A stretch of DNA of 6,807 nucleotides. It comes from Candidatus Zixiibacteriota bacterium. Its GTDB lineage: Bacteria > SM23-81. Made by a program: the position numbers and the translations under genes. The stretch lies in assembly GCA_030628225.1 (NCBI GenBank), contig DAOVRJ010000135.1, positions 1 through 6,807 of the forward strand, read 5' to 3'. Shown piece after piece: positions 5,268 to 6,807 of this stretch (positions are counted from its first letter, which is position 1; every line of letters starts with the position of its first letter). The notes below the pieces were generated by a model. That model ran no database searches. It was not told the origin of the DNA and was given only the letters and a program-made list of their open reading frames with translations.

Positions 5268-5296
5268 AAAATATAAAAATAAAAGCCTCTTGTCAA
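5268..5296 (-). promoter_or_regulatory. Sigma70-type promoter of tRNA-Asn
   Basis: A perfect TTGACA -35 hexamer (5296-5291, minus strand) is followed by an AT-rich -10 region: TATTTT (5273-5268) at 17-base spacing or TATATT (5275-5270) at 15. Transcription would begin about 12 bases before the mature tRNA. The promoter lies just past the stop of the GlcF-like gene, so the tRNA need not depend on read-through. Confidence 0.7.
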
Positions 5297-5318
5297 GATT
5301 TTTCCTGGAGACGGCCTC

Positions 5319-6545
5319 CTATTGCGTCTCCGCCGACAAAGATCTCCCCACCCCAAAGGCCTCCGCCAGAACCTCCGCCAGGTGCATAACCTTCTGAGAC
5401 ATCCCCCGAGACTCCAGGGCCCACTCCAGCTGCATCATGCATGCCGGGCTATCGGTGATCACGGCGTCGCAGTCAGCTCTGGCAATAGCCTGCAACTCTC
5501 GATCCAAAATAGTCCGGGAGAGCTCCGCATGGACGGCCGAGAAAAAGAGGGATCCTCCACAATTCTCCGCAGACGTCTCTATCTCCACCAGCTCTAACTC
5601 CGGGATTTTGGTTAACAATTCCACCTGCCGGCATCTGTCTTCACTCAGACCAGCCGAGTGCAGGTAGACGATCTTCTTGGGCAGCGGAGACGCTTTCAGC
5701 GGACCGGGCAGAACATCGAGGAGGAACCCGGCAACATCGTATACGGGCGCCGAAAACCCCTTCAACCCCAAAAGATTTGCGTAGTATCTCTTCAGTACCC
5801 GGTTGCCGGCGGCACAACTTACCAAGATGGCATTGATGTCATGTCCTTTAAAAGCTTTGATGTTCGCCTGAACCAACTTGCCGGCAGCGGAGAAATCTCC
5901 CGCCTCCATAAAGGGCCATCCACAACACACCAATCCCTCGGGCACGATGGCCATGACGTCGTTTGCTTCCAGAACATCCATAACCGCCCTGGTAACTCGA
6001 GGATAGATGAACTGGGCACACCCCGGGAAATAGCCCACGCGTAGAGCGATCTGTGATGGCTCTATCTTCCCCAGCATCCTTTTCGATGAAATATGTGGCC
6101 GGTTCCTCGGCCATGTCCCACCGTGGATCTGGGACAACAGGCTCAATATGGCCGTCAGGGGCTGTTCTGGCGAAGATCCCATCTCCCGAAGATAGCGCGC
6201 CCACCGGGAGATGGCGGGAAATGGAGCTGTCTTCCCGGCCCGGATAAGATCCTGGGCAGAGACCAGCTCGTTCCTGGCCAACAGCACGATCTCGGTGACC
6301 GGCACATCCGCCGGGCAGGTCTGCTCACAAAGGCCACAGGTCAAACAGCGAGAGAGCAAGTGCGCCATGCCATCCGAGGGCTCCATCTCGCCGGCCAACA
6401 GGGCACCGACCAGCTGAACCTTTCCCCGGGCCACGGCGGGCTCCTGCCCCACCTCCAAAAAAACCGGGCATACTGCCCGGCACAGGCCACAGCGAAAACA
6501 ACGGTCGATCAAATCGTGTATGGACTTTAGGTGCTCCCTGACCAT
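5319..6545 (-). CDS. GlcF/LutA-like (Fe-S)-binding CCG-domain oxidoreductase subunit
   Basis: This 408-aa cytoplasmic protein resembles the iron-sulphur subunit of glycolate oxidase (GlcF, about 400 aa), which passes electrons from a flavin subunit such as GlcD to the respiratory chain. Two 4Fe-4S ferredoxin motifs are complete: C16-C19-C22-C26-P and C67-C70-C73-C77-P. The first CCG domain is intact: FPGC (173-176), VCCG (206-209) and SCAAG (243-247). The second is degenerate: the usual PCH-type motif reads HSAG (296-299) and the CC pair reads NCGG (328-331), while C369 remains. No flavin-subunit gene (glcD/glcE) is in the window, so the substrate is uncertain; glycolate, lactate or a related hydroxyacid is possible. 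Spacing to the upstream secA stop is 55 bases with no terminator, so read-through is plausible. The ribosome site is weak (GGGA about seven bases upstream), but an in-frame TGA upstream limits other starts. Confidence 0.85.
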   Translation of the reverse strand: MVREHLKSIHDLIDRCFRCGLCRAVCPVFLEVGQEPAVARGKVQLVGALLAGEMEPSDGMAHLLSRCLTCGLCEQTCPADVPVTEIVLLARNELVSAQDLIRAGKTAPFPAISRWARYLREMGSSPEQPLTAILSLLSQIHGGTWPRNRPHISSKRMLGKIEPSQIALRVGYFPGCAQFIYPRVTRAVMDVLEANDVMAIVPEGLVCCGWPFMEAGDFSAAGKLVQANIKAFKGHDINAILVSCAAGNRVLKRYYANLLGLKGFSAPVYDVAGFLLDVLPGPLKASPLPKKIVYLHSAGLSEDRCRQVELLTKIPELELVEIETSAENCGGSLFFSAVHAELSRTILDRELQAIARADCDAVITDSPACMMQLEWALESRGMSQKVMHLAEVLAEAFGVGRSLSAETQ

Positions 6546-6600
6546 CGGTTTTCCCAGAAAACGAAGAAAACACAGGCCGGCAACTCACGGCATCTTAAGC

Positions 6601-6807
6601 TCAAGCTCCACAGCATTTCTTGTACTTCTTGCCACTTCCGCAGGGACAGGGGTCGTTGCGGCCCACCTTTTTGCCCGCCTGTATAGGTTGCGGCTTTCCC
6701 GCCCGCGCGGCCCGCACCTGACCGGGATCCGGGGCCACCTCCGGCGCTGGCGGGCGATATGCTCGCTGGCCGATAGGGGCCGTTGATGGCTCTTGGGGAG
6801 CGGGTGC
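6601..6807 (-). CDS. secA: SecA protein translocase ATPase, C-terminal end (runs off the right edge)
   Basis: I translated the last 68 codons and the TGA stop (6603-6601) by hand; the rest lies outside the window. What is visible is the Pro/Ala-rich flexible linker followed by the SEC-C motif [20 protein letters not shown], which ends one alanine before the stop. The three visible Cys pairs/positions (CPC and CC) give the zinc-binding C-X-C...CC/H pattern that in SecA binds the SecB chaperone or ribosomes. SecA is the motor that drives preproteins through SecYEG, and it would export the signal-peptide proteins in this window. SEC-C motifs also occur in other small proteins, but this length of Pro/Ala linker and the [17 protein letters not shown] junction are typical of SecA. 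Confidence 0.9.
   Translation of the reverse strand, partial: APAPQEPSTAPIGQRAYRPPAPEVAPDPGQVRAARAGKPQPIQAGKKVGRNDPCPCGSGKKYKKCCGA

Noticed and set aside
6548-6562. GTTTTC-CCA-GAAAAC inverted repeat before the GlcF-like gene
   Set aside because: Six AT-rich pairs with a 3-base loop are easily chance. It overlaps the weak ribosome site but has no further support.

Overview
All recognisable genes in this window are on the minus strand, so the biological order runs from high to low coordinates: secA (3' end only), a GlcF-like iron-sulphur protein, tRNA-Asn, an intrinsic terminator, a 0.5 kb gap, a small SLBB-domain export protein, a ParA-type ATPase fused to a glycogen-binding domain, a secreted beta-helix protein with a type IX secretion (T9SS) sorting tail, a second 0.5 kb gap, and the 5' part of a Wzz/GumC chain-length determinant that leaves the window at base 1.

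The window suggests a Gram-negative bacterium of the FCB supergroup or a neighbouring candidate phylum. The T9SS-type C-terminus (QNTPNPFN, a WDGKD segment, ASGVYFYRL, KMVFLR) is characteristic of Bacteroidota, Ignavibacteria, Marinimicrobia, KSB1, Zixibacteria and similar lineages, and the SLBB and Wzz proteins imply polysaccharide export across an outer membrane. GC content is moderately high: hand counts of 60-base lines give about 60% in the ParA gene and in the sorting-tail coding region. The beta-helix coding part is far more AT-rich. I cannot name the species.

Right half (about 5127-6807): housekeeping genes. SecA ends with an intact SEC-C zinc motif. The following 408-aa protein has two N-terminal 4Fe-4S motifs and two CCG-type domains, the second of them degenerate. 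tRNA-Asn(GTT) has its own TTGACA promoter and a strong hairpin plus T-tract terminator, which isolates this block from what follows.

Left half (1-4630): four co-oriented genes that look like an exopolysaccharide or cell-surface locus. The standout is the 380-aa ParA protein, whose last ~105 residues are a CBM48/AMPK-beta type glycogen-binding module with the key tryptophans kept. ParA-family ATPases position cellular cargo, and a carbohydrate-binding tail on one, encoded between an SLBB export protein and a Wzz protein, suggests a system that places a glycan or glycan-making machine on the nucleoid. That function is inference; the domain fusion itself is read directly from the sequence.

The two long gaps hold no convincing gene. 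They do hold several perfect inverted repeats and, in the left gap, a degenerate heptanucleotide (CTGCCNN) repeat.
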